A stretch of DNA of 64,000 nucleotides from Lacinutrix sp. 5H-3-7-4. GTDB taxonomy: Bacteria > Bacteroidota > Bacteroidia > Flavobacteriales > Flavobacteriaceae. The position numbers and the translations under genes are program-made. Under the pieces are notes generated by a model. The model saw only the letters and a program-made list of their open reading frames with translations. It had not been told where the DNA came from and made no database searches. Position 1 is the stretch's first letter, and each line of letters begins with the position of its first letter. The stretch spans positions 2,143,001 through 2,207,000 of the forward strand of contig NC_015638.1 in assembly GCF_000211855.2 (NCBI RefSeq), in the 5' to 3' direction. This document shows, piece by piece, positions 15,909-24,783 of this stretch.

Positions 15909-16878
15909 TAAACTAATACTAGTATTGAGTATACTACTCTTTCAATTTCAAAATTTAAATGCACATAACAATTTAGAGCCATGTAAAAACCATAATAACC
16001 ATCAGTTTTTTTGCGATTTGTGTGGTTGTGCAACAAGTAGTGGTAGCTTTGGTTATGGCACTTTAAGTAATGCTAATTTTATAGGTATAAGGTACATCTA
16101 TCAAAATTTTGAATCTAAAAACGGAATTTTTGAAAACTCTCCAAAAAGTAAAGAGACTTTTAATACCTATCAACTATGGGCACAAATTCCCATTACTAAA
16201 ACAATTTATATTAGTGCTAATTTGCCGTATCAAGACTTAAACCGAACATTTAACGGTGCTACAGAAAATATTTCTGGCTTAGGAGATAGTAGTTTAATTG
16301 GTTGGTATAAACTTAATTTTTATAAAAAGCAAGATGAAAATGTTGTGAATTTTAATGGAGAAAAGGAAGCTTCAGGACATTCATTACAATTTGGTTTAGG
16401 AGTTAAATTACCAACAGGTGAATTTGAAGAACGTCTAGCAGATAATGTTAATCCTGGTTTTCAAGTTGGAACAGGAAGTTTTGATGGTATCTTATCGGTA
16501 GGTTATAACTACGGCGGAAATAAAATAGGTGTAAATACACTTTTAAGTTATTATTTAAAAGGAGAGAATAAAAATAAATACCAATTTGGTAACCAATTTA
16601 GTTATGCTTTAAATGCATATACAGCTTTCTCTACAGAAAAAGTGAATATAATGCCTTTTGTAGGTGTGTCTGGAGATGTATATAATGCTATAGAGCAGTA
16701 TGGAGAAACATTGAATGGTACAGATGGTAACATTTTAAATGGTTCTCTTGGGTCTGAGGTAGCAATTAAAAATTTTATTTTTGGTGCAAGTTATACCTTA
16801 CCAATAAGTCAAAAACTATTTGGTGGTAATGTAGAATCTAAACAAAGATTTTCTGTATACGTGAATTTTGCTTTGTAA
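15886..16878 (+). CDS. Outer-membrane beta-barrel protein of the copper operon
   Basis: A 330-residue protein starting inside the end of the mbnH-like gene (23-base overlap). After a signal-like N terminus comes a metal-ligand-rich stretch with CKNHNNHQFFCDLCGCATSS (about 33-52: C33, C43, C46, C48 and two His), followed by alternating strands with aromatic ends and a final strand ending FSVYVNFAL, typical of an outer-membrane barrel. It resembles the transporter/DUF3187-like barrels found beside MbnP/MbnH. The Cys cluster suggests metal capture at the periplasmic side. Stop codons of this gene and oxyR are directly adjacent. Confidence 0.7.
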   Translation: MNALQNFNKLILVLSILLFQFQNLNAHNNLEPCKNHNNHQFFCDLCGCATSSGSFGYGTLSNANFIGIRYIYQNFESKNGIFENSPKSKETFNTYQLWAQIPITKTIYISANLPYQDLNRTFNGATENISGLGDSSLIGWYKLNFYKKQDENVVNFNGEKEASGHSLQFGLGVKLPTGEFEERLADNVNPGFQVGTGSFDGILSVGYNYGGNKIGVNTLLSYYLKGENKNKYQFGNQFSYALNAYTAFSTEKVNIMPFVGVSGDVYNAIEQYGETLNGTDGNILNGSLGSEVAIKNFIFGASYTLPISQKLFGGNVESKQRFSVYVNFAL

Positions 16879-17817
16879 TTATTTAGATAACGGACTAATA
16901 ATTTGAACATTTTGAAATGCAATAGCACCACGTATAACGCCAGAAATTACTTCTTGTAGCGCTTCAATAATTTGCATTTTTAATTCACTCTTATTATAAA
17001 TAATACTTACTTCTCGTGCTGGAGATGGCTCTGTGAAATAGTGTAGATTTTTCTTCGCTTTTTCTCCCATTTCCAGTGTGTGTAAGTATGGTAATAATGT
17101 CATCCCTAAACCTTCGTTAGAGAGTCTTATTAATGTTTCTATACTTCCGCTTTCAAGTTGGAAACTATCCTCTGTATGGTCTTTAAAAACTTTACATAAA
17201 TTAATAACGCCATCTCTAAAACAGTGGCCGTCTTCTAAAAGTAGCATGTCTTCAATTTCAAGATCTGCAACTTCTAATTTTTTCTTTTCTGCTAGTCTAT
17301 GATTTTTAGGAACATAAGCTGTGAAAGGTTCAAAATAAAGTACACGTTCTTTTATATTTTCATTTTCTAACGGTGTAGCAGCAATAGCAGCATCTAAATG
17401 GCCATCGTTTATACGAGTGATTATTTCCTCGGTTGTAAGTTCTTCAATTTTAAGTTTTACTTTAGGGTACTTTTTTATAAAACTTTTTAAAAACATGGGC
17501 AACAACGTGGGCATTACAGTTGGTATAATTCCTAATTTAAATTCACCTCCTATAAATCCTTTTTGTTGATCTACAATATCTTTTATACGGTAAGACTCGT
17601 TTACAATATTTCGAGCTTGGTTTACAATTTTTGCTCCAACATCTGTTAATTCAATTGGCTTTTTACTTCTATCAAAAATTAAAACATCTAATTGGTCTTC
17701 TAATTTTTGAATTTGCATACTTAAGGTAGGTTGCGTTACAAAACAGTTTTCTGCAGCTTTAGTAAAATTTTGGTGCTCTGCAACAGCTAATACGTACGTT
17801 AATTGAGTTATGGTCAT
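16879..17817 (-). CDS. oxyR: Hydrogen-peroxide sensor LysR-type regulator OxyR
   Basis: A 312-residue LysR regulator: N-terminal HTH (QLTYVLAVAEHQNFTKAAEN and TQPTLSMQIQKLEDQL) and a substrate-like sensor domain. The redox pair is present at C199 and C208 in EDGHCFRDGVINLCK, the same numbering and spacing as in E. coli OxyR, so it should form the activating disulfide with H2O2. It is divergent from the dps-type gene at 17922, the classic OxyR target, across a 104-base region. The stop codon abuts that of the convergent barrel gene. Confidence 0.95.
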   Translation of the reverse strand: MTITQLTYVLAVAEHQNFTKAAENCFVTQPTLSMQIQKLEDQLDVLIFDRSKKPIELTDVGAKIVNQARNIVNESYRIKDIVDQQKGFIGGEFKLGIIPTVMPTLLPMFLKSFIKKYPKVKLKIEELTTEEIITRINDGHLDAAIAATPLENENIKERVLYFEPFTAYVPKNHRLAEKKKLEVADLEIEDMLLLEDGHCFRDGVINLCKVFKDHTEDSFQLESGSIETLIRLSNEGLGMTLLPYLHTLEMGEKAKKNLHYFTEPSPAREVSIIYNKSELKMQIIEALQEVISGVIRGAIAFQNVQIISPLSK

Positions 17818-17865
17818 CCTGTATAATCTTAGGCTATAAAAATATAAAATCTATCAATAAAGCTT

Positions 17866-17898
17866 ATTGTAAATACTATTTATTTTAGAGTAATTTTG
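17866..17898 (+). promoter_or_regulatory. Predicted promoter of the dps gene
   Basis: TTG at 17867-17869, 21 bp spacer, then TAATTTTG at 17891-17898 (TAnnTTTG). This is a good Bacteroidetes promoter 24 bases before the dps ATG. The preceding A/T-rich part of the intergenic region (17818-17865) is where an OxyR site would be expected, but I could not identify a clear one. Confidence 0.65.
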
Positions 17899-17921
17899 AA
17901 TTAAATAAAAATTAGATAGAT

Positions 17922-18401
17922 ATGACACTAAATAGAATAGGATTAGATACAGATAAAACAAAAGACATTGCTAAAGATTTAAATGGTTTATTAGCAAATT
18001 TTCAAACGTACTACCAAAATTTAAGAGGAATTCACTGGAATATAAGAGGGAAGAATTTTTTTGATTTACATGTTAAATTTGAAGAACTTTATACAGATGC
18101 CAATGCAAAAGTAGATGCTTTAGCAGAGCGTATTCTAACTTTAGGTGAAACGCCTTTGCATACTTTTGAAGCTTACTTACAAAGTGCAAAAGTGCCTGTA
18201 GGAAAAAATATTTCGAAAGATGAAGAAGCAGTACAGTTAATAGTAGATTCTATTTCAGAATTGTTAAAAATTGAACGTCAAATACTTGATAAAGCTGGTG
18301 ATGCTAATGATGAAGGTACAAGTGCAATGATGAGTGATTTAATTACAGAACAAGAAAAAACAGTTTGGATGATGAATGCTTGGTTAGGAAAAAGTATTTA
18401 A
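17922..18401 (+). CDS. dps: Dps family ferritin-like DNA-protection protein
   Basis: A 159-residue Dps protein that stores iron as a dodecamer and consumes H2O2. The inter-subunit ferroxidase ligands are seen: H38 in RGIHWNIRG, H50 in FDLHVKFEELY, D65 and E69 in KVDALAERIL. Length is standard; it has no lysine-rich tail, so DNA binding may be weak. Expression is probably under OxyR, whose gene is divergent. Followed by a strong terminator. Confidence 0.95.
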   Translation: MTLNRIGLDTDKTKDIAKDLNGLLANFQTYYQNLRGIHWNIRGKNFFDLHVKFEELYTDANAKVDALAERILTLGETPLHTFEAYLQSAKVPVGKNISKDEEAVQLIVDSISELLKIERQILDKAGDANDEGTSAMMSDLITEQEKTVWMMNAWLGKSI

Positions 18402-18425
18402 AGTATAAATTTTATTTTGGAATGT

Positions 18426-18458
18426 AAAAAAAGGAGACCAATTGGTCTCCTTTTTTTT
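18426..18458. terminator. Bidirectional terminator
   Basis: A perfect palindrome (AAAGGAGACCAATTGGTCTC and its completion) with A and T runs on the two sides, between the convergent dps and DUF2141 genes. Confidence 0.92.
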
Positions 18459-18474
18459 GTTAAACAATGGTTGG

Positions 18475-18927
18475 TTAAAATCTTATGTTTAACTTTAAAT
18501 CTTTATCTGTAACCGTAAATTTAGCATCACCATATTGTGGAGGACCATAACTCATTGGGTTGTTAGACATACCATAGCTTTCTTTTGGCATTCCACTAGA
18601 ATCAAAATCCATACGATTATTTTCATTTTCATCATGTACAGCCATTATCGCATAATCACCGGGTTTAACATCTTTAAAAGTGATATGTATTTTATTATCT
18701 TCTATTTTACTTTTAACATTTTTTAATGCTTTTGTTTTCATGAAAGTTGTATTGTTATGTAAGCCTAAAAGTACCACGCCATTACTGTTTTTTACGTTAT
18801 TAATGGTAACTGTTACATTGTAAGTGTTGCTTTCTTGTGCATAACTAAAAAATGAGAAAAATAATATGACAAAGCTTAAAAGTAAAGTTTTGCTATTCTT
18901 GTTGTAAGTTGTTTTAATAGAAGTCAT
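18475..18927 (-). CDS. DUF2141 domain-containing exported protein (copy 1)
   Basis: A 150-residue protein with a signal peptide (LLLSFVILFFSFFSYAQ) and a single DUF2141 beta-sandwich: VTINNVKNSNGVVLLGLHNN, the central VKPGDYAIMAVHDENENNRMD with an EF-hand-like acidic loop, and MPKESYGMSNNP near the end. DUF2141 proteins are periplasmic or outer-membrane linked and of unknown function. It is a paralogue of 45322-45735 and its promoter has the same LytTR-like repeat architecture (18958-19028), so the two are probably co-regulated. Confidence 0.88.
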   Translation of the reverse strand: MTSIKTTYNKNSKTLLLSFVILFFSFFSYAQESNTYNVTVTINNVKNSNGVVLLGLHNNTTFMKTKALKNVKSKIEDNKIHITFKDVKPGDYAIMAVHDENENNRMDFDSSGMPKESYGMSNNPMSYGPPQYGDAKFTVTDKDLKLNIRF

Positions 18928-18957
18928 AATAATAAGTTTTATTTGTTATTTATATTC

Positions 18958-19028
18958 CAAATATCTTACAAGTTGTATGCTTTTAATATTTTATATGTCT
19001 CAATTGTAGTTTTTTATAAACCAATTGT
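18958..19028 (-). promoter_or_regulatory. LytTR-like operator and promoter of DUF2141 copy 1
   Basis: Read on the reverse strand: ACAATTGGT starting at 19028, ACAATTGAG starting at 19007 (21 bp apart), then GATATTTG with ATATTTG starting at 18964, exactly 43 bp after the second repeat begins. The ATG follows 37 bases later. The repeats differ from the published LytTR consensus [TA][AC][CA]GTTN[AG][TG] only at the G. The same spacing occurs at 41177-41247 and 45227-45297. Confidence 0.6.
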
Positions 19029-20356
19029 TAATTGGTTATGTAAATTTCAATTCTTCTGTTTTTAATACGTCCTTCATTAGTACTATTATCTGCTATTGGA
19101 TTTTCTTCACCGTAACCTTGAGAAGTTACTCTACTATTGCTAATGCCTTTTGTAATTAAATAGTTTTTTACAGAGGCTGCACGTTTTTCAGACAAAGCTA
19201 AATTTGTTGCTTTAGACCCAACATTATCTGTATGACCTGTAACATGAAATTTCATGTTTTTTTGAAGATTCATAATTTTATAAATTTCATCTAAAGCTTT
19301 TTTTCCTTCTGGACTTAGTGAGGTTTTTCCGTAGTTAAAAACTATAGCTTTACAATAATTATTAATATCGTTAGTAACTTGTTGTTTAATTTTAGCATTT
19401 CTATCTAAATTTTTTTGGCGTTCTAAATTTGCAAGTTGTTGTTTTTCTTGCGGTGTTAAAACTTTAGGGCAACCTTGGTTTTCTTTAACACCAGGTTGTT
19501 TTGGGCATTTATCAAATCTATCATCAATGCCATCACCATCTGTGTCAATTCTTGGGCAGCCATCATCGTTAATAGCACCTTTAACAGTAGGACATTTATC
19601 GTACTTATCTGGTGTGCCATCACCATCGTTATCTGGACATCCACGCATAGTTGTTGGTCCAAAATCATTAGGGCATAAATCTTCACTATCAATTACCGAG
19701 TCGCCATCTGCATCTGGGCAACCGTTTGCTTCTATAATACCAAATAAATCTGGGCAAGCATCTACATCATCATTAATACCATCGCCATCTGTATCTTTTC
19801 CTCCAAATCTAAATACAATACCTGCAGAGTGTTGGTAATGTTGTAAGCCATATTCTTTAAAAGCATGTTTGTAAACAGATTGTATATTAAAACCAAAACG
19901 GTCTCCAACCCAAATATTTACGCCAACACCGCCAGCTACTGTTCCTGCTCCAATTGTATCAAGCCATGTATAACCACCACCAAGAGTTGCGTATGGATCT
20001 AATAAACCTAAACCTTTTGTAAATTGATATTTAAACATACCGTCTAAAGAAATGTATGGATATTCTACTCCTTGAAGTTCTTCACTAATTGGTGTGTTTT
20101 CTTCAATTGAGTTTAGAGAAAAAACACTTTCGAATGTTACTTTATTGGTAATTAAACGGCCAACAGATAATCTAAATCCTGCTGCGTTTAAATTCCAGGT
20201 TTTAAAGCGCCCATCTAAATCTTGATCGCGAACAGGATTATTAATAGCATTGGCACCAAAGTTTACTAACCAAGGATTGTTTTTTGTTTGAGAAAAAGAG
20301 GCATGCGATAAAATTATGCACAATAAAATAAGGATAGAACGACCTAATGGTTTCAT
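19028..20356 (-). CDS. OmpA family outer-membrane protein with TSP3 calcium-binding repeats
   Basis: A 442-residue protein. A signal peptide (to about residue 22) is followed by an N-terminal OmpA-like beta-barrel (25-185). Then come about five thrombospondin type-3 repeats (about 190-300; units such as DTDGDGINDDVDACPDL and DNDGDGTPDKYDKCP) that bind calcium, and a C-terminal OmpA peptidoglycan-binding domain (about 330-442; VTGHTDNVGSKATNLALSE and the arginine-rich close RIKNRRIEIYI). It anchors the outer membrane to peptidoglycan. The DNA repetition of the TSP3 units makes long spurious frames on both strands. Confidence 0.94.
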   Translation of the reverse strand: MKPLGRSILILLCIILSHASFSQTKNNPWLVNFGANAINNPVRDQDLDGRFKTWNLNAAGFRLSVGRLITNKVTFESVFSLNSIEENTPISEELQGVEYPYISLDGMFKYQFTKGLGLLDPYATLGGGYTWLDTIGAGTVAGGVGVNIWVGDRFGFNIQSVYKHAFKEYGLQHYQHSAGIVFRFGGKDTDGDGINDDVDACPDLFGIIEANGCPDADGDSVIDSEDLCPNDFGPTTMRGCPDNDGDGTPDKYDKCPTVKGAINDDGCPRIDTDGDGIDDRFDKCPKQPGVKENQGCPKVLTPQEKQQLANLERQKNLDRNAKIKQQVTNDINNYCKAIVFNYGKTSLSPEGKKALDEIYKIMNLQKNMKFHVTGHTDNVGSKATNLALSEKRAASVKNYLITKGISNSRVTSQGYGEENPIADNSTNEGRIKNRRIEIYITN

Positions 20357-20470
20357 TGGGTTTGTTTGAATTTAATTAATAGCAATAGCAATATATATTA
20401 AAAATTACAATATCTAAAATGAAAAAGCATTTTAACGGACTAACAGCTAGAAAACAAGGTTAAATAAAAC

Positions 20471-21802
20471 TTATAATAAACCTCTAGATTTTATTTCTAG
20501 ATATTTATTAATGGTATTTACAGTAAGTTTTTCAGGAGCTGTTAAAATACTTTGTATTCCATATTTTTGAAGCTCTTTTACCATTAAGCGTTTCTCGTAA
20601 GTAAATTTTTCGGCTATAGTTTTGTGATAAATAGCTTGAAGGTTTTCGGCATCTTGAGAGATAAGTTCATCTAACTCTGTGTTTTCAAAAATTACAACCA
20701 CTAATAAGTGCTTTTTAGAAATAGCTTGTAAGTATGGTAATTGCCTTTTTAAAGCACTAATGTGTTCAAAATTAGTGTATAAAAGTAGTAAGCTTCTGTT
20801 AGTGACTTTTCTTTTTATTTGGGCATATAGCATACCATAATCACTATCTGAAAACTGTGTGTCTATATTATATAAACGTTCTAAAATAGTATTTAAGTAA
20901 GTTAATTTTTGTGTAGCAGGTAAAAAAGAATCTACTGTTTTAGAAAACGTGAGCATACCTACCTTATCATGCTTTTTTAAAGCAACATTACTAAAAGCTA
21001 ATGTAGAATTTATAGCATAATCTAATAGCTTTAAACCATTAAAAGGCATTTTCATTACACGACCTGTGTCTATTATAGAATATATAGGTTGTGATTTTTC
21101 ATCTTGAAATTGATTAACCATTAATTGGCCACGTTTAGCTGTTGCTTTCCAATTTACAGTTCTAAAATCGTCTCCTTGAATGTAATCTTTTATTTGTTCA
21201 AACTCTGATGTGTTACCAATACGTCTAATTTTTTTTAATCCAACAGCAGTTAAATTATTGCTCATGGCTAAAAAATCGTACTTCTGCATTTGAATAAACG
21301 ATGGGTATACAGCAACCATTTGCTCGTTTTGAAATTGAAATTTTCGTTTTACAATACGTAATGTAGATGATGCGTATATATTTAAATTTCCAAAAAAATA
21401 TTCACCACGCTCTACTGGTCTAACATTGTATGTAAAATCGTGAACTTCGTTAGACTGTAATTGAGTTAAGTACTCGAAATCTCTTTTTTGAAATTGTACC
21501 GGTAACTCATCTATAACAGAAATTTCAGTTTTAAATGGATAGTTATTTGTTATTGTAATTGGTACAGGATTTTCGTCGCTGTTAGAAAACTTATCTGGTA
21601 ATAAACGTCTTCCTGTTATTGGTTTTTTAAAACGATAAAGTAAAAGTAGGTCTGTAAAAAATAAAACAGAAATCACAATAGTAATTATCCATGCAATTGA
21701 AAACAAAATAGGAATCCAATACGATAATAAAAAACACACTGATGCACTTGCCAAATAGACAAAGAAACCGTTGTGTAAGTAAAGTGATTTTATAAATTTC
21801 AT
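20471..21802 (-). CDS. DUF58 domain-containing protein of the MoxR operon
   Basis: A 443-residue protein with two N-terminal membrane helices (about 14-50), a beta-rich extracytoplasmic-type region, and the DUF58 signature YIQGDDFRTVNWKATAKRG (around 207-225), followed by a VWA-like fold (PIYSIIDTGRVM). DUF58 proteins accompany MoxR AAA+ ATPases and are thought to act with them as metal- or cofactor-insertion chaperones. It is the last gene of the operon at 20471-26661, 47 bases after the MoxR gene. Confidence 0.9.
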   Translation of the reverse strand: MKFIKSLYLHNGFFVYLASASVCFLLSYWIPILFSIAWIITIVISVLFFTDLLLLYRFKKPITGRRLLPDKFSNSDENPVPITITNNYPFKTEISVIDELPVQFQKRDFEYLTQLQSNEVHDFTYNVRPVERGEYFFGNLNIYASSTLRIVKRKFQFQNEQMVAVYPSFIQMQKYDFLAMSNNLTAVGLKKIRRIGNTSEFEQIKDYIQGDDFRTVNWKATAKRGQLMVNQFQDEKSQPIYSIIDTGRVMKMPFNGLKLLDYAINSTLAFSNVALKKHDKVGMLTFSKTVDSFLPATQKLTYLNTILERLYNIDTQFSDSDYGMLYAQIKRKVTNRSLLLLYTNFEHISALKRQLPYLQAISKKHLLVVVIFENTELDELISQDAENLQAIYHKTIAEKFTYEKRLMVKELQKYGIQSILTAPEKLTVNTINKYLEIKSRGLL

Positions 21803-21849
21803 GTTTTATTCCAGGTTAAGCTTAACGTGTTTTAAGTGTTAGCTTGTGG

Positions 21850-22833
21850 TTATCTAGGTACTTCTACAGACTGCACAATCATATCTACAACATTTTCTGT
21901 AGTCATGCCTTCCATTTCGCGTTCTGGTGTTAAAATAATTCTATGGTTTAGTATAGGTTTTAATGTCTTTTTTACATCTTCAGGTGTAACAAAATCTCTT
22001 CCGTTTATTGCAGCAAAAGTTTTTGCAGTATTTAATATTGCAATTGAGGCTCTTGGAGAACCACCAAGGTATAAGTGTGGATGATTTCTTGTTTTAGAAA
22101 CCAATTGGGCAATGTATTTTATTATTTTTTCTTCAACTACAATAGATTGTATTTGCTTTTTATAAGTTGCAATATCATTAGCATTTAAAATAGGCTCAAT
22201 AAGTGTTTGCGGCTTTTCTCCTTTACGCTCATGATGCGTTTGGATTATTTTAATTTCGTCTTCTAGATTTGGGTAATCTACTTTTATTTTAAATATAAAC
22301 CTATCTAATTGTGCTTCTGGTAGAGCATAGGTTCCTTCTTGTTCAATTGGGTTTTGCGTGGCTAAAACCATAAAAGGAGATTTAAATGGATAGGTTGTAC
22401 CATCTATAGTTGCTTGGCGTTCTTCCATAGTTTCAAAAAGGGCAGCTTGTGTTTTTGCTGGTGCACGATTAATTTCGTCTATTAAAACAATGTTAGAAAA
22501 AATAGGACCTTGATGAAATTCAAACTCTGATGTTTTCATGTTTAAAACCGATGTTCCTAAAACGTCACTTGGCATTAAATCTGGTGTAAATTGAATACGA
22601 CTAAAATCGGTTTTTAAAACCTTTGCAAATAGTTTTGCTGTAACTGTTTTTGCAATTCCTGGAACACCTTCAATTAAAACGTGACCATCTGCAAATAGAG
22701 AAACTATTAATAATTCTATAAATTCTTGTTGGCCAACAATTACTTTGCCTAACTCGGCTTTAATATCATTTGCTGCATTTTTTAAATCCTCTAACGGGAT
22801 TCTATTATTAAATTCTAACTCTTGGTTTTCCAT
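21850..22833 (-). CDS. MoxR family AAA+ ATPase
   Basis: A 327-residue MoxR ATPase. Walker A GVPGIAKT lies at 56-63 (with the family's normal Ala before Lys), Walker B VLIDEINRAP near 115-124, then sensor 1 FMVLATQNPIEQEGTYALPE, and the C-terminal lid with GGSPRASIAIL. MoxR ATPases remodel partner proteins, usually VWA/DUF58 proteins from the same operon. It overlaps the upstream DUF4350 gene by 19 bases, and DUF58 follows directly. Confidence 0.96.
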   Translation of the reverse strand: MENQELEFNNRIPLEDLKNAANDIKAELGKVIVGQQEFIELLIVSLFADGHVLIEGVPGIAKTVTAKLFAKVLKTDFSRIQFTPDLMPSDVLGTSVLNMKTSEFEFHQGPIFSNIVLIDEINRAPAKTQAALFETMEERQATIDGTTYPFKSPFMVLATQNPIEQEGTYALPEAQLDRFIFKIKVDYPNLEDEIKIIQTHHERKGEKPQTLIEPILNANDIATYKKQIQSIVVEEKIIKYIAQLVSKTRNHPHLYLGGSPRASIAILNTAKTFAAINGRDFVTPEDVKKTLKPILNHRIILTPEREMEGMTTENVVDMIVQSVEVPR

Positions 22834-24044
22834 GTGTTATGCGATTTAAATTTTTCTATTAAAGTGTTTAGTTTTTCTAATGCTTCTTTAGAAATATTTT
22901 TTTGATTTGAAATGTTTTCTATAGTTTTAAAAAGCGTTTTTGTAGCTTCAAAATCGTTATTGCTTCTTGCTGCTAAGTTTTTTAAAAATGCCTCATCTAT
23001 ACTATTTGTATTTAAATGTAATTGCGTTCTAATATAATCCATAAAATGTTGGATTTTATGTTGAGCGATATCTTGATGTTTACTGTTTTCATAGTACATA
23101 TTTGCAATTGTACGTGTAAAATCTAGTGTTTGGTTACGCAAAGGTTTTACTACAGGTATTGCACGTTGTTTTCGTTTTCCTTCAAAAAGAATATAAAATA
23201 AAACACCAATTAGCATGATGTAATAGGCCCATTTTAACTCTTTGGCTTTTAAAAATACATAGAGTGGAGACGTGGCTATTTTTTTGCCAGATTTATAATG
23301 GTTATCAAAATAAATGGTTTCGTTTGGGTTTATGTACGATAAAAGTCCAGCTGTATAATTGTAATTTGGTTCTTCTAGCATAAAGTAATTTGTGTATGCC
23401 TGCGGAAATAAATTAATTATAATTTCGCCATCGCCAAAAGGTTGTTTAATAACGTTTGTATAACGTTTATTTACTACAGAGTCTGTTTCTGAAACATTTG
23501 AAACTTGCCCAATAACGGTTGTGTTTAAACTATCTATTTTATTAAAATAGTAAACAAAATTAGCTTTGTCGAACCTGTATTTTTCGTTGGTTTTTAGAGT
23601 CCTTTCTTCAAGGTGAAATTGATATTGGTTTTTAATATTATCAAAATTACTTACAAAGGAGCGTTCTAAATTTAAGGTGTCTAAAATTTTTGAAGAAATA
23701 GTTTCAGATGCTATGGCTAGTGTGTTGCCTTTTGCTGTCCAGCTTAAAAGTTTATCTAACTCGGCTTTGTCAAAAGTAACATCGGCATTCATAAAAAAAT
23801 ACGTGCCGTTTATGGTATTTTTATTTAAATACTCAAAAGGTGGTCGCTCTACATCAATTATATTTTCTTTAGTAAAAATACGCTCTAATTGTTCATGCAA
23901 AACATAAGAACCAAAAGGAATTTTGTGATGCTTAGCATAGCTAGGAAACCAGTTTAATTCTTGTGGTTTATTGTATTCTAAAATTACAATTAGCACCACC
24001 ACTAAAATAGTTAACCCAATGTATATTTTTCCTTTTTTATCCAA
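22815..24044 (-). CDS. DUF4350 domain-containing membrane protein
   Basis: A 409-residue protein with an N-terminal membrane helix (KIYIGLTILVVVLIVILEY), a DUF4350-type GATase-like domain (PFGSYVLHEQL, then GTYFFMNADVTFDKAELDKL and WTAKGNTLAIAS), and a second helix near 275-295 (WAYYIMLIGVLFYILFEGKR) followed by a cytoplasmic helical tail. Such proteins occur between MoxR and DUF4129 genes. Molecular role unknown; the protein lies in the inner membrane with its main domain probably outside the cytoplasm. The end overlaps the MoxR gene by 19 bases. Confidence 0.85.
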   Translation of the reverse strand: MDKKGKIYIGLTILVVVLIVILEYNKPQELNWFPSYAKHHKIPFGSYVLHEQLERIFTKENIIDVERPPFEYLNKNTINGTYFFMNADVTFDKAELDKLLSWTAKGNTLAIASETISSKILDTLNLERSFVSNFDNIKNQYQFHLEERTLKTNEKYRFDKANFVYYFNKIDSLNTTVIGQVSNVSETDSVVNKRYTNVIKQPFGDGEIIINLFPQAYTNYFMLEEPNYNYTAGLLSYINPNETIYFDNHYKSGKKIATSPLYVFLKAKELKWAYYIMLIGVLFYILFEGKRKQRAIPVVKPLRNQTLDFTRTIANMYYENSKHQDIAQHKIQHFMDYIRTQLHLNTNSIDEAFLKNLAARSNNDFEATKTLFKTIENISNQKNISKEALEKLNTLIEKFKSHNTWKTKS

Positions 24045-24050
24045 TATTAA

Positions 24051-24782
24051 TTATTTTACTTGGTTGTTAAGGTTTATAAAAGCAAGTTTTAAACTTTCAA
24101 ATTTTAAAGCATCTACTTTAAATTCTCCATACCAGACATAATCGTAAATTTTAGTAATTTTTTCAAATTGAGCTTGTATGGTATTGGTTTTAATTTCGTT
24201 TATATAATCTGCATTTGTTTTTTGTAATTGCCAATCAATTATATTGGTTTCAGATAAATTTTTAAGCGTTAGTAAGTAATAATATCTAATTGCTAAACGG
24301 TAGTCGTTTTGCTTTATAGCTTCGGTTATTAAAGCATTTATATCTTCGTTTTTTATAATTTGTTCTTCGTCTGTAAAATTAATTGTAGCTTTATTTTGTT
24401 CACCATAAATTAGATTTCGGTTATTAACTTTTAGAAAAAACCTAATAAGTAAAAATATAAGTATTCCTAATAAAATATATGGTAATACTCTAAAAATAAA
24501 CCATACAATGCCTTCGGCTTTAGAGCCACCAAAAAGCCACTCGAAAAACTTCATTAATCCATTACGAACCCAGCGCTTAAATCGTGTCCACCAATTATCT
24601 GGGTCTTCTATAGTTTCTTTATAATTAAAGGCTTTGTCTTGCGTGTATTTTTCAAGGTCTTCTTTTTTAATATCCTGTTTTTTGTAATAGGAATCATTGT
24701 CTTGCAATGCCATTGCGTCTTGTTGGCCAAGACTTAAAAAGCAGATAAATAAAAATAAAAAGAAGCAACTTAGGTTTGGCAT
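24051..24782 (-). CDS. DUF4129 domain-containing membrane protein
   Basis: A 243-residue protein with an N-terminal signal or anchor (LSCFFLFLFICFLSLGQQ), a juxtamembrane part, one strong membrane helix (about 92-118), and a C-terminal helical DUF4129 domain (about 150-243, with AIRYYYLLTLKNLSE and WQLQKTNADYI). In other bacteria this domain accompanies MoxR/DUF58 systems and transglutaminase-like proteins. It lies 6 bases from the DUF4350 gene and 1 base from the preceding gene, inside one operon. Confidence 0.85.
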   Translation of the reverse strand: MPNLSCFFLFLFICFLSLGQQDAMALQDNDSYYKKQDIKKEDLEKYTQDKAFNYKETIEDPDNWWTRFKRWVRNGLMKFFEWLFGGSKAEGIVWFIFRVLPYILLGILIFLLIRFFLKVNNRNLIYGEQNKATINFTDEEQIIKNEDINALITEAIKQNDYRLAIRYYYLLTLKNLSETNIIDWQLQKTNADYINEIKTNTIQAQFEKITKIYDYVWYGEFKVDALKFESLKLAFINLNNQVK

Positions 24783-24783
24783 A

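Noticed and set aside
19456-19838. Long open frames on both strands across the TSP3 region
   Set aside because: They come from the repetitive GAT/GGT-rich calcium-binding repeats of the OmpA gene and have no coding character of their own.
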